Assembly (NCBI GenBank): GCA_037953745.1
Contig: JBAKBP010007919.1
Location: 31,491-95,490, forward strand
Origin: Lithodes maja
Lineage: Eukaryota > Arthropoda > Malacostraca > Decapoda > Lithodidae
Length of the DNA: 64,000 nt
Reading direction: 5' to 3'
Shown: in pieces, positions 43,869 to 54,232 of the stretch
How the letters are laid out: each line of letters starts with the position of its first letter
Position numbering within the stretch: position 1 is the stretch's first letter
Program-made: the position numbers and the translations under genes
Notes under the pieces: generated by a model
The model's input: the letters and a program-made list of their open reading frames with translations, nothing else
What the model was told of the DNA's origin: nothing
Database searches by the model: none

Positions 43869-43886
43869 TCCTAAGCAAGGTCGCCA
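43869..43886 (-). other. Candidate tRNA primer-binding site
   Basis: Two bases inside the 5' LTR, the minus strand reads TGGCGACCTTGCTTAGGA. A TGG start is expected for pairing with a tRNA CCA end. The tRNA species is not determined. Confidence 0.6.
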
Positions 43887-43888
43887 TT

Positions 43889-45754
43889 TGTTACGACCTG
43901 GCACTCAGGTACACCAGGGCTCCCAATCAGGACTCGAGTACGGCTCGCTGCCACAACGGAAACACACGATCCCAAACCCTGAGTACTGCCAGCCGAACAA
44001 AAAACACCAATACCCTCCAGAGTTCGATCTGCTATAACGGGGTATATCAGAACTCGGTACTAGTGTTCAACAACAGACTAATAAAGAGATAGGAATTATC
44101 TAGTCTGGTCAACAATCAAACAAAGATGTAAGAAACAACAACACCAAAGAATAGTGTTGGCCGAAGCCGAAGTAATCCACCCTTGACTAAGAACTTAAGA
44201 AGTCCTCCACCCTCTACTTCGGATCGGCACTATTACGTTACGTTAATCAATAGTCCTTGAGCATCGAGCAAGGAATCTTCTGAAAAAGTTAGATGCTTCT
44301 CGGATGCTCGTAAGAAGTACGTATCGGATTTTGAACAGCTATTCACATAAGCAACACACTGACAATTACATAGCATTAAAGGTTTAAATTGACATAAGAA
44401 GAATTATAAGAATATGCAATAGTAAATGGCAAACATTAAAAAGAAGTACTCCGCCAATGCACCGGCAATAGCCTACTCGGATTGTGCTCGTGGGCCACTA
44501 ATCACTAAAGTAGCTAAGCGTGCAACACATGAAATCAATAGTGCTTAAACAATAGTATGCATAAGGAAAGCTTCAATACTATTCTGTATCTGCTGATCGA
44601 GCAAAGTCTAGCTGGGATGTAATAGGCTAGGAAACAATGGCTGAGCAAGCGGCTCGTAGCCTAGCGAGGTCCTTAAGGCTGTGCGGCCAAATTACGTTAA
44701 TTGACGGGATGCTCTCTTGAGAGATCCAGATCGCTAGTATCTGGTTCTCTCCTGGCGATCCTCTCAAAGTCAAAGCAACCGAGATAGCACAGTGTTGGGT
44801 GGCAGAGGCAAAAGCCCTCACTCGCAACACAGTGCTAAACTCACAAGGTACACAGTCAGAAAGACCACCTAGGCTTCCCACGTCTCCGTTGCGATTGTAC
44901 AGGTTCAACAAAACCTAGTACACATCGGGAATCACAACACCAGTAGCCTTATCCCAGTCTAGCATTACCTAGACCAGCAGAAAACAGGATCAATAATAAT
45001 AATACACAGGGAAATGCATATACGAGTGCAACAAACATTAATCAATCCTAGTCTAAATTATCCCTTCCAAAATAGGCTATCTACTAGGCATATATCTCGT
45101 GAGAACTCAAGCGATAATACGTTGGCTGACTAACTCTGCACCAACGGGATCATTTAAGTTAAAAAAGGGTATTTGAAAAGAGGAGATAGAATGTACGGTA
45201 GTAGAGAAAGTTCACATCAGTCAGAAGAATATATATAGTAGCAAGGGAAATGAGAAGTCGCTCTGCCTAATGAGTTCTGAAGAAAATGTGGCGAGACTTC
45301 CCTTTTTATACTCGGCCCTCTAGTGAGCATATCGTAAACAACTAAGGACCGCCCACTGACAATCATTACATAACTTATCTCTCTCAATTTGTGATAGACA
45401 AAGGCTTTCCCACGCACTGAGGGGGAGGAGGGAGGAGGGGAGTGCTAGTGAGTTAGGCCCACCTCCCGCATGGCGCACTCACTGACCCCCGTTACGTAAT
45501 CTCTCTCTCTCTCCTCTCATCATTGCAAATAAGTTTCACACACAATACTTATAACTAATGATATAAAATAGAACTCGTTGACTCAGATGAAAACAAAATA
45601 CATATTCATAATACTTATAGTACAACGGCTCACATGAACTAAGTTAGAAAACTCTACATAGACTCCAGCCAAAGTTCCTGCCCTGACGATCCTAGCGAGA
45701 GTGGGGCATGACTGGGCGTTCTGGACAGCATGCTCACACTCGACATGCGTCACA
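43889..45754 (-). repeat. LTR (5' LTR of the element)
   Basis: The right-hand copy of the 1,866-bp LTR and the promoter-bearing one for the minus-strand element. It starts TGTTACGACC and ends GCGTCACA on the plus strand. It diverges from the left LTR at only three positions I found. Confidence 0.93.
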
Positions 45755-45879
45755 TTGGGTAGTGGCGAACTTTTATTTGTCTTTCTCTAAGGTACCCACG
45801 TATCACTTTAGTGGCGGGGTTATCTGCAGCAGGTGTCCAGAACTGTCGTCGGAAAGTCTGAAGCAGGTGCTTCTATCCC

Positions 45880-46990
45880 AAGTAAGCCCCCAGGCTACCA
45901 TAAAGGAGGGTTAACATGGCCCACCCCCTGGTGGGTGGCAGGATGGCCCATCGCTCATCGATGGACACCTGATCACCCAGGCAGACGGTGTCCTTGGAAG
46001 CCAACTGGTAGCCAGGTGGGCCACCCGAGTCCCTTGGCGACAGCGGTGGCGAGTTGTTGGTCCTCAGCAGAGGCCTGGGCACTCAAATTTGTGAACAGGT
46101 TAGCTCTTCTCAACTTCATTAAAGGTCCAGCTAGCACAGGAGATGAGATTCTCCATAAACCTGTTCACCTCCCCGAACCCTGTGATGCTGGCGTCGGTGT
46201 ATATCCTGAATGGCTATGAGAAATTGGGGAAAATCACCATGGTTGGGTTGGCCAGGATTCCCTTCAGTTTGTCCATTGTGTCCTGTTTTGCGAGGCGCCA
46301 GTTAAAGGTGGACTCCTTCTGGGTGGGGGCATTGAGTGTGGTTGAGATTGCGGAGAAGGCCTTCACAAACCATCTGTGATAACTCGTCCTCCCGAGAAAA
46401 TAGTTCACCTCCTGCATGGCTGTCTTCTGTGGATCCAGGGAGATCCCAGTGGTGTTCACTATGTGCCCCAGGCACTGTACGTTGTGCCAGGCCAGGGAAC
46501 ATTTCGTTGGTTTCAACTTCAGCTCCGCCTCCATTGTAGTACTGTACATGCCGCTATCTGACCCAGTGGTTTTCCCAAGTAGAGGAGAAAACAATTACAT
46601 CATCCAGGTAAGCGAGGCAGATCTTCCAGTGCAGACCCGCCAGGGCAGTGTCCATTAGTCATGAATACAATCATCAATACATTTGTCTTTTCCAATGCCT
46701 CTTATAATATCAGTACTGTCCACCAAACCGTTCTCACCAAAAGGAGTCCTACTGTCCTTCAGTAATTCTCTTGAGTTTATCTGTGGAAGAAAACACTGCT
46801 TCTGCTGTAGCTGGGGCATCCCCAAATGTGAAGAGTGAAATGTCATCCTGAGAAAATACCTCACCTCTTGCAGAGTGGCAGTAGGGAGCATTGCAGCGAT
46901 GGCGGTTATCTTTTGTGGCTCCAGGGCGATCCCTGTTGCGCTCACTATGTGCCCAGGTACTGGCAGCTAGGCTGCCAGTGAGTCCCAGGT
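45880..46990 (-). pseudogene. Older Gypsy RT fragments
   Basis: The minus strand at 46214-46594 reads LKLKPTKCSLAWHNVQCLGH, then an I-V-N-T-T-G-I-S-L-D-P-Q-K segment and APTQKESTFNWRLAKQD, the RT thumb to RNase H junction of Gypsy elements. At 46655-46945 a second, separate copy of the same region reads TGIALEPQKITAIAAMLP and TLQEVRYFLRM. Two diverged RT fragments therefore lie side by side. They are unrelated in age to the LTR element on the left. Confidence 0.7.
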
Positions 46991-47245
46991 CTGAGCTCTA
47001 GGAGAGTCTCAGGTGTTCTGTCTGTTTGCCAGGGGGAATATAGTAAAGGTGAGACAATAAGTAATAAATAATTTTGATTACCCCAATGCCTCGAATACTA
47101 GAGTTGGGACAGAGGAAGTAGTAGGGGGTGAGGAAGTGAATTGTAGTAGGAGATGAAGGCGTCGGGGCTTGACCCAACCTGCATGAGTTGTGGTTTCTTT
47201 TACGAGGAGGGAAGGACAGACAGGACGGACGAACATAGATAGACA

Positions 47246-47532
<287 letters not shown>

Positions 47533-47619
47533 CTGTACGAGTTGTGTAAGCAGGCGTATTGTCCCTGTGGTTACATAAAGCTTGCAGTTACAATTTGGTA
47601 GATTATTTTTCGAAATCAA

Positions 47620-47800
47620 GGCATAAATCAAGACACCGCAACCTAACCTAACATTATTAGTGAGGGCTACCTAGTGGAACTACCACCCCCACACCCCGGC
47701 TGAATCGTCCATTAGCGTGGGTGTGGGGACGGCAGTTCCGACTAATAATACTAGGTTAGCTTAGGTTAGGTTAAGGTTATTTCGATTATTTATGCCACAT
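47620..47800. repeat. Fold-back element with AACCTAACC / GGTTAGGTT arms
   Basis: The left arm ggcataaat...aacctaacctaa...tattattagt...ccccacacc is mirrored by gggtgtgggg...actaataata...ttaggttaggtt...atttatgcc. Arms of about 75 bp match imperfectly. Both contain TTAGG-type units. No target duplication identified. Confidence 0.6.
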
Positions 47801-48319
47801 ACCTGTATATCAATATTATTATATTATATATATATATATATAATTAACAAAGCATCGGTCAAATTACATAACCACGAGCGTAATCCAAACAAAGGGACGA
47901 TATGCCCGCTAACAGAACTCTAAACATATAAACAGAACATATCATAACCTATCTTAATTAATACAGCCCAACACACGTAAGTGATCATAACCCAGAATAT
48001 AGGGCTAATGTCAATATCGTACTGTATTATTCGCTGTCCACACAATATATTTTAGTTAGCATTGAAAATCCATTTTTTCTAACGATTATAAGAAAAAAAC
48101 TACTACAGAATTATGGATAACTAAAATATATTTAATGAATATATCCACTACATTTATATAATCGTTTATTTAGGTCCATTGCAGACAATAATAGCCCATT
48201 TTTTTAAAAAATCATCATTAATTTAGATGCAATAAACAAATATGGATATAACCTCAATGAACCAGCATAACATCAATATGATATGTAGATATTTTGGAGT
48301 AAAAGGTCATAAATACAAG
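47801..48319. other. AT-rich spacer
   Basis: No gene recognised. A short TA tract lies at 47826-47842. Confidence 0.35.
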
Positions 48320-48484
48320 ATCTTTGTTCCCCACACAGAAACCGAAGCAAGAATTTTTGTTTCTCCTGTCGTATAATCCATCAGTGAAAACTCCCTACCA
48401 GCTGAAATAGTTAATTCCCCCTCCCTTGCTCAATTCAAATCTAAATTGACCCAACACCTCCACAACTCACTCTTCAACCCATGA
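48320..48484 (+). pseudogene. CR1-class LINE C-terminal fragment
   Basis: The plus strand reads ARIFVSPVV, a stop, then SISENSLPAEIVNSPSLAQF and KSKLTQHL before TGA, the usual C-terminal F-x-x-R-V-V-x-x-W-N-x-L-P-x-x-V-V block of CR1-class RTs. Its 3' UTR continues to about 48700. Confidence 0.6.
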
Positions 48485-48850
48485 AATCCCCCTTCCCAGT
48501 TTTTAGCAACATCTCAACCCCTGATAAACTACCCCATCATATTATTGGTCAGACACACACTACCAGTCACCCCATTGTCAAGCATCTCCAGTACATTCAA
48601 ATGTTGCATCTGACTGGCGTGTCATGCTATCTCCTGGGCTGCCTGATCCTTGGCCTGCCGATTGGCGGCCCTACCAGGTGAGTTAACCAGGTGAGTTGGA
48701 TCACTCAAGGAACAGCTCACTTTTGTGTTGTGCGTTGATTCAAGAGCAAGTGTTTCCGTTACCTGTTCAGTTTGCGTTCTAAATATTTTTAATTAATAAC
48801 ATAATTAGCCTACATATACATTTTAGTGAATTAAACAATGCATTCCTACG

Positions 48851-50620
48851 AAACTGTTCTGGAAAGAAGTCAAGAAAGTTAGGGAAGGTAGCAAGGGAAA
48901 CAGTAAGGGTGTGAAAGATAAGAATGGGAGAATGCTAGCCGAGAAGCAAGAGAGAGTCGAAAGATGGAAGGAGTACTTCAGTGAGTTGCTAAATGAAAGG
49001 AATGAAGAGCCAGCAAACATAGCTGGATATGGTATGGGAGGGAGAAGAAGAGAAGTAGTGGAGGAGGAGGTGGGGATCAGGAGGTCAGAAGTGTGGGAAG
49101 CCATGAAAAGAGTGAAGTTGGGGAAAGCACCAGGAACAGATGGAGTGTGTGGGGAAATGTTGAGGTATGGTGGTGAGATAGTGATAGAATGGGTATGGAA
49201 AATGTGCAAACTAGCATGGGAGAAGGGGAGTGCACCCGATGACTGGAAGACTGGCATAATAGTCCCCCTATATAAGGGCAAAGGGGAAAGAGGAGTGTGT
49301 GGTAACCACCGAGGAATATGTCTTCTAAGCGTAGTAGGGAAGGTATACAGTAGGGTAGTGATTGAGAGAGTGAGAGTGAGAACGGAGAAATGGATAGGCG
49401 ACGAGCAGGGAGGCTTTAGGAAGGGAAGAGGATGTGTAGATCAGATTTTTACCCTGAATTGTGTTGTGGAGAAGTATCTGGAGAAGAAACAAAAGGTGTA
49501 TGTTGCCTTTATGGACTTGGAGAAGGCCTATGACAGAGTGGATAGAGAAGGTTTGTGGAAAGTACTTAGAATATACGGAGTAGAGGGCAAGTTGCTGAAA
49601 GCAGTGAAGAGCATGTATGAGGGTGCAAAGGCGGCAGTACGTGTGGAGAGTGAGCAGAGCGAGTTCTTTGACCTGAATGTTGGTTTGAAACAGGGGTGTG
49701 TGATGTCCCCGTGGTTGTTTACTGTATATATGGATGGAGTTATGAAAGAAATACTATCAAGAGCAGTGGATGTTGGTGTATCGCTGAAAAGGGAGGGAAT
49801 TGAGTGGAAGCTACCTATACTGCTGTTTGCGGATGATACAGTTCTGATGAGTGATAATGAATGGGAGTTGCAGGGTCTGGTAAATGAGTTTGGAACAGTG
49901 TGCGAAAAACGGAATTTGAAGGTAAATACGGGGAAGAGCAAGGTTATGGTCTTCGAAAGGGGTGAAGTCACAGAGTGTGAGATGAAGCTGAACGGTCAGG
50001 CTATGGAGATCGTCAACTCTTTTAAGTATCTGGGCAGTGTGTTGAGTAAAGATGGGACTATGGATGAAGAGGTGCGGGAGAGGGTACAACAGGGGAAGAG
50101 GGTTGTAGGAACGCTAAAAGCAGTAACAAGAAATAGGGTGGTCAGTATGGAAGTGAAGAAGTCCTTGCATGACAGTGTGGTAATCCCGACACTGACTTAC
50201 GGAAGCGAAGCATGGACGTTGGTTGAGAGACTCAGACCAAGAGTGAGAGCAGTGGAAATGAATTTCTTAAGGAGTGCGTGCGGAATTACATGGAGGGATA
50301 GACAGACTAATGAGGAAGTAAGAAGGAGGTGTGGTGTGGAGGTAGATGTGCTGGAAAGTGTGAAAAGGAACAACTTGAGATGGTTTGGCCATATGGAACG
50401 TATGGAAAGCGAGAGAATGACTAAGAGGGTGTACGAGAGCGAGGTGGAGGGACAGAGGGGGAGAGGTAGACCGAATATGAGGTGGAAGGATGGAGTGAGG
50501 AACTACATGAATGAAGGCGGTGCTGGTTGGGGGGAGGGGCGTCGACTGACTGGGGACAGAGGTGCATGGGGGCGGTTCGTTCGTGGCCACCCCTTCGGGG
50601 ATCACGGCGTCAGGCAATAG
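48851..50620 (+). CDS. RTE-like LINE reverse transcriptase, intact from truncation point
   Basis: The frame is open from the 5' truncation point to TAG at 50618-50620 (about 589 codons). It has no start of its own; the first internal Met codons would give shorter products. All RT motifs are intact: GKAPGTDGVCGEML, DEQGGFRKGRGC, MDLEKAYDRVD, GLKQGCVMSPWLF, LLFADDTVLMS, and the C-terminal NLRWFGHMERMESERMTK and RGRGRPNMRWKDGVRNYM. It lacks the endonuclease and N-terminal RT part present at 9158-11041. Nearly identical to copy A except where A carries its indels, so it records the functional reading frame of the family. Confidence 0.88.
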   Translation, partial: KLFWKEVKKVREGSKGNSKGVKDKNGRMLAEKQERVERWKEYFSELLNERNEEPANIAGYGMGGRRREVVEEEVGIRRSEVWEAMKRVKLGKAPGTDGVCGEMLRYGGEIVIEWVWKMCKLAWEKGSAPDDWKTGIIVPLYKGKGERGVCGNHRGICLLSVVGKVYSRVVIERVRVRTEKWIGDEQGGFRKGRGCVDQIFTLNCVVEKYLEKKQKVYVAFMDLEKAYDRVDREGLWKVLRIYGVEGKLLKAVKSMYEGAKAAVRVESEQSEFFDLNVGLKQGCVMSPWLFTVYMDGVMKEILSRAVDVGVSLKREGIEWKLPILLFADDTVLMSDNEWELQGLVNEFGTVCEKRNLKVNTGKSKVMVFERGEVTECEMKLNGQAMEIVNSFKYLGSVLSKDGTMDEEVRERVQQGKRVVGTLKAVTRNRVVSMEVKKSLHDSVVIPTLTYGSEAWTLVERLRPRVRAVEMNFLRSACGITWRDRQTNEEVRRRCGVEVDVLESVKRNNLRWFGHMERMESERMTKRVYESEVEGQRGRGRPNMRWKDGVRNYMNEGGAGWGEGRRLTGDRGAWGRFVRGHPFGDHGVRQ

Positions 50621-50632
50621 ATAGATAGATAG
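48852..50632 (+). mobile_element. RTE-like LINE copy C, 5'-truncated, perfect 10-bp target duplication
   Basis: Duplications ATTCCTACGA at 48842-48851 and 50633-50642. The element starts at the position matching 11042 of copy A and ends in ATAG repeats (50619-50632). Perfect duplication and an intact frame mark it as a young insertion into the coding sequence that begins at 48838. Confidence 0.92.
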
Positions 50633-51753
50633 ATTCCTACGATATTAATCTTATTCCCTCAGTGGACTTGCGTATATCCCTAAGTGGTGTGAAATATTTT
50701 CCTAAGAAGTTCCATTCCATTGATAAATTGCCCCAACAAATTGGTCATTCAGACGCAAAATAAATGCAAAAGGTGGTTTAGTATCAATATCTTCAAAATT
50801 CAGAGCAAAATTACCCTGGATAAGGAAAATTGGTGTTTCACTAATGGAGCAGTAGAATATAAGTTCACATCACCGCTCATACTTCAACTTACAAAGGGAT
50901 TTAATGTTGTTAAGCTCACATGGAAACGGGGGTTGAAAACAATCCAAAAATGTTTAATTAATGTAATTGATGAGGCCAACCGAGGTATTAATGAGGCCAA
51001 TCAGGTAGTTGATAATAACTAGGTCAACCAGGTCATTCTCGAGGCCAATCAGGTTGTTGAAGATAACAACCAGGTCATTGACGAGGCAAACCAAGGTATG
51101 AACGAGGCCCATCATGTACATAGAAATCTCATTGACAGGAATCAACATCTGGCCATGCTCCAGGCCTTCTACGGAGACGACATTCCCGAGGACCTTCTAA
51201 CCCCCGACTACAGAAGTGCATTGGCCAACATGGATCTTGAACAGGCCAAGTTTACTATTGAGCTGGCCAACTTATATCGTGAATGCGCCTATCAGGATTA
51301 CGACATTAATGTAAATATTATTAATGGTTGTGAAACCCGAATAACCAAAACATTGATAGAAGGGAACCGTGCCCGTGTTAATGAATTTGAAGAAAACAAC
51401 AACAGGGGATGGGTTGACGATAAGAAGTTGACAATAAAACAATGTTATGATAATATTGCTGTCCTCAGACGGTGCATTGACAACTTTACGTCATATATTC
51501 TACACATCCAAGTGAAAATAGCAAATGTTGAACAGGAAATGGAAAACCCCGATCGGGATCTTGATGTCCTCCACCATCGTAGTCGGGATATGGATATCTG
51601 CACATTTGTAATTGGCGGTTATATGAGAAAATTTAGAAACGTTCATGATCTAAACAGTCTTTACAGAGTGAGGGTATGTGGCAGTGGTTAATAAAAGAGA
51701 GAGGGGGGGGGGGGGGGGGGGGCACTGTCAGACCAAACAGGTCACCTACCATC

Positions 51754-52168
51754 GAGGCCGTTCTGATTCCTGTTGAGGACGTTTTGGTTCCTATTGAGGC
51801 CGTTCTGGTTCCTGTTGAGGCCGTTCTGGTTCCTGTTGAGGCCGTTCTGGTTCCTGTTGAGGCCGTTCTGGTTCCTGTTGAGGCCGTTCTGGTTCCTGTT
51901 GAGGCCGTTCTGGTTCCTGTTGAGCCGTTCTGGTTCCTGTTGAGGTCGTTCTGGTTCCTGTTGAGGCCGTTCTGCTTCCTGTTGAGGCCGTTCTGGTTCA
52001 TGTTGAGGCCGTTCTGGTTCGTGTTGAGGCCATTCTGGTTCGTGTTTAGGCCGTTCTGCTTCCTGTTGAGGCCATTCTGGTTCCTGTTGAGGCCGTTCTG
52101 GTTCCTGTTGAGGCCGTTCTGGTTCCTGTTGAGGCCGTTCTGGTTCCTGTTGAGGCCGTTCTGGTTCG
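51754..52168. repeat. 21-bp minisatellite
   Basis: About 20 units of gttctggttcctgttgaggcc. Variants replace ggttcc by cttcc, ggttca or ggttcgtgtt, and one unit has lost bases near 51923. It begins 60 bp after the unrecognised coding sequence, following a run of about 17 G (51706-51722). Both strands are open through part of it (VLVPVEA repeats) with no sign of a real gene. Confidence 0.92.
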
Positions 52169-52639
52169 GTTTAACCCTCTAAGTTACATGGAGCATTATG
52201 TTATTTATTTTGTTCTAACACTAGACAATCTTATACAGTTTAGGAAGGACCTCTAGCAATGAAAAGGGTATAATTTATCCCAATTATCCCTTTAACCGAC
52301 ACAGGTCCTTCCTCAACTTAGTAAAGTCGTCTAATAATAGTAAGAATAATATGATAAAATGCGCCATGGTAAACTAAAATAGATGAGGGAGAAATATTTA
52401 TATTTATTTATATATTAATTATGTTTCCTCCCTAGACATTCATCAAGCTTAAAAACATACCTCCAAGTCCGCCCCTCGAAATAAATTTGTGTATTCTCCA
52501 GTAAAAATATGCCCAGGCCTACATTGCAGGCTGACCATCAGTTGCCAGAAAAAATTGACACCTTAATGACACGAAAGGTCTGATCCCACTGACAAATAAA
52601 TTGGGTGAGTTGTCTTAAAATAACTAAACTAATGAGATT
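52169..52639. other. AT-rich spacer with small hairpin
   Basis: An inverted pair gtttaggaaggacct (52233-52247) and aggtccttcctcaac (52302-52316) occurs; the first arm also occurs at 21671. No gene. Confidence 0.4.
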
Positions 52640-52649
52640 TTGTTTATAG

Positions 52650-53420
52650 ACCGCCTTCACCCTCATGTTTAGCCACATTAATTTTGAACATTTTAAGAAA
52701 TTCACCCCATTAGTTTGGCGATTTTAGGACCTTTCGACCCTTGACTTTGTCAATGTCAAATGCCTTCCGTTGCAAGTGGACTGCCTGGTTGAGGTGCCAT
52801 TGTACGATAGGGAGGAGTTCCGGCCAGTCCTTACGGGTGTTCTGGATCATCAAGGAGCGGAGGGCGTTGTCGATGGAGCGATGTGTCCCTTCGCAAATGC
52901 TATTGCTCTAGGGGTGGATACAGATACCGGTACGTACCAACCCAGTAGTTCTGCCATGGCCGTCCATGTACGGCTCACATATTCTGGTCCCCTGTCACTG
53001 AGGATCTTGTGGCGTAGGAGTGCTTTAGCCATCGTAAGGGCATCGTGGTTTCGGATGGGGACAGCAATTATGAAGCAGGAAAAATAGCGTCTACAAATGT
53101 TAATGCGAAGCGAAACTCTTTGACGTCCCACGTACAGTGTTTCAAAGGGGCGGTTGGCATGCAAAATGGCCACAGGCGCCCGTGAATTTGGACTGGTCTT
53201 TACCTAGGATGCAACCCTTGCAACCCTTGACAATTTCAGTGGCCATGCCTTCTGTGTTCGGGTCCAAAATCGCCTGTGGAACATAGCCAGTAGGCGTTTA
53301 ACACTAAGGTGCGCACCGGGAGTCCCATGCATGAGTGTCAGTGATGCTTGACCACGGAGGGGAGGCAAGATCGTGCGGCCATATTCGTGAGCCACCTGGC
53401 CGCCTAGCCAGATCAAATCA
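52650..53420 (-). pseudogene. Gypsy integrase fragment beside dispersed repeat D
   Basis: 52650-52770 repeats phrases of dispersed repeat D. From 52790 to 53420 the minus strand shows integrase pieces. ILPPLRGQASLTLMHGTPGA and HLSVKRLLAMFHRRFW are the HHCC zinc-binding region. AVPIRNHDALTMAKALL, ILSDRGPEYVSRTWTAM (catalytic Asp in SDRG) and LLGWYVPVSVSTP belong to the core. Frameshifts separate the parts. It is a decayed Ty3/Gypsy fragment and may belong to the same old element as the RT pieces at 45880-46990. Confidence 0.7.
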
Positions 53421-53523
53421 CCTTCAAATTTCGTCTATAGCCAAGTTGGCCAGGAGTGCCCGTGGGCGACATTGGCCAAATGAGCATCTTCAATGGAGCA
53501 GTGAGGGTCTGGCTGTATAGCAC

Positions 53524-53795
53524 CTAGTAGTAGTTACTCATTGAGGGGGGGCATCGGATTTTGCCCAGGCAGGGAGTGAGCATGGAAGAACAGTTTTTAA
53601 GTACAATATGAGGAACACCATCCGGTCCGTATGCCTTCTTAGTTTGCCCAAAGAGGGCAGAAAGTACATCCTTAGAAGAGATTTTGATAGTCGAAGAACG
53701 GGTTTGGCTTGATTCCGGGCAGAGACATAAAAAGTACGAGATTCTTGAGTTTAAAGGTGACAGTACTGTTTGAGGTTTAGAGGCAAATGAAGCAA
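53524..53795 (-). mobile_element. LINE X copy 6, short internal RT fragment
   Basis: The minus strand reads ISSKDVLSALFGQTKKAYGP, then DGVPHIVLKNCSSMLTPCLG, the segment at the start of the X reverse transcriptase. It is cut on both sides. Confidence 0.7.
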
Positions 53796-54079
53796 GCAAA
53801 GTAATCCTGCTACACAGATGCTATCTACGTTTTGTCGGCCTCCAAGGAAACTAAAGGGAAAATTACAAATTTAATATGCATCAACATATCTATTGCTCCT
53901 CAGTACATAGGCTGCTTGGTGAAGGGTAAGTTGACGGAATAACACGATGGGTGCCAATGGGAAATAATTATATAAAGAGTGAATTACTAATCCTAAAAAG
54001 AAATCAGACCTTGGCCAAGTCCTACTCTCTCTCTTTCTTCCTCCTCATACTTATCTTAACGTCTTTACAATAATTGCAG

Positions 54080-54232
54080 ACCCTGGCCAACTCCTACACC
54101 ATCCACATCTGGAATACAAAGAGCAAATCCGAGATTGCCCGTGTTGGGAGCGGCAGCATCTACGACAAGGCCGCCAAACTCTTCTGTCCAGTAACATATC
54201 ATCAAGCTGGTCTGCGCTCCAATACATTTTAG
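54080..54232 (+). CDS. A4GALT-like alpha-1,4-glycosyltransferase, last exon
   Basis: The acceptor is caataattgcag (54068-54079), phase 0. The product begins TLANSYTIHIWNTKSKSEIA, matching the conserved A-x-x-V-H-x-W-N-K-K-S segment of alpha-1,4-galactosyl/GlcNAc transferases, and ends KLFCPVTYHQ followed by about eight residues and TAG at 54230-54232. The family also ends shortly after a Y/F-C-P motif. A GTAACA within the exon (54191) could serve as a donor, but the family length argues against it. With the exon at 34108-34311 it gives the last ~118 residues. The 19.8-kb intron between them is filled by LINEs, an LTR element and satellites. Confidence 0.83.
   Translation, partial: TLANSYTIHIWNTKSKSEIARVGSGSIYDKAAKLFCPVTYHQAGLRSNTF

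Larger units (their letters stand above)
37597..45754 (-). mobile_element. Complete Gypsy-type LTR retrotransposon, 8,158 bp, recent, pol-deleted
   Basis: Two 1,866-bp LTRs bracket 4,426 bp. Target-site duplication is TTGG (37593-37596 and 45755-45758). Minus-strand LTRs begin TGTGACG and end GTAACA. A primer-binding candidate abuts the 5' LTR and a polypurine tract abuts the 3' LTR. The interior encodes an intact Gag-protease of 816 codons, then only remnants of RT and RNase H. No integrase is seen. It must have moved with enzymes supplied by another copy. It sits within the long intron of the A4GALT-like gene in antisense orientation. Confidence 0.92.
48838..51691 (+). pseudogene. Unrecognised single-exon coding sequence split by an RTE LINE
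   Basis: The frame starts at ATG 48838. After 14 bases the RTE insertion (48852-50632) intervenes. Past the second target duplication the frame resumes at 50643 in phase, reading on through VDLRISLSGVKYFPKKFHSI. A TAA at 50761 and a switch of frame then follow. The remainder is one frame from about 50762 to TAA at 51689-51691, apart from a TAG at 51020-51022. It includes WCFTNGAVEYKFTSPLILQL, degenerate EANQVV repeats suggesting a coiled coil, then a helical, charged C-terminus (ANMDLEQAKFTIELANL, HHRSRDMDICTFVIGG). About 340 residues without the insertion. No family recognised. AATAAA overlaps the stop. Origin (host retrogene, DNA virus relic or unknown element) is open. Confidence 0.55.

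Noticed and set aside
48592..48677. Exon-like segment with acceptor tctccag and donor CAG|gtgagt encoding a hydrophobic MLHLTGVSCYLLGCLILGLP stretch
   Set aside because: It lies directly in the 3' UTR of a CR1-class LINE fragment. Its 86-bp length would also break the phase-0 join between the two A4GALT-like exons.
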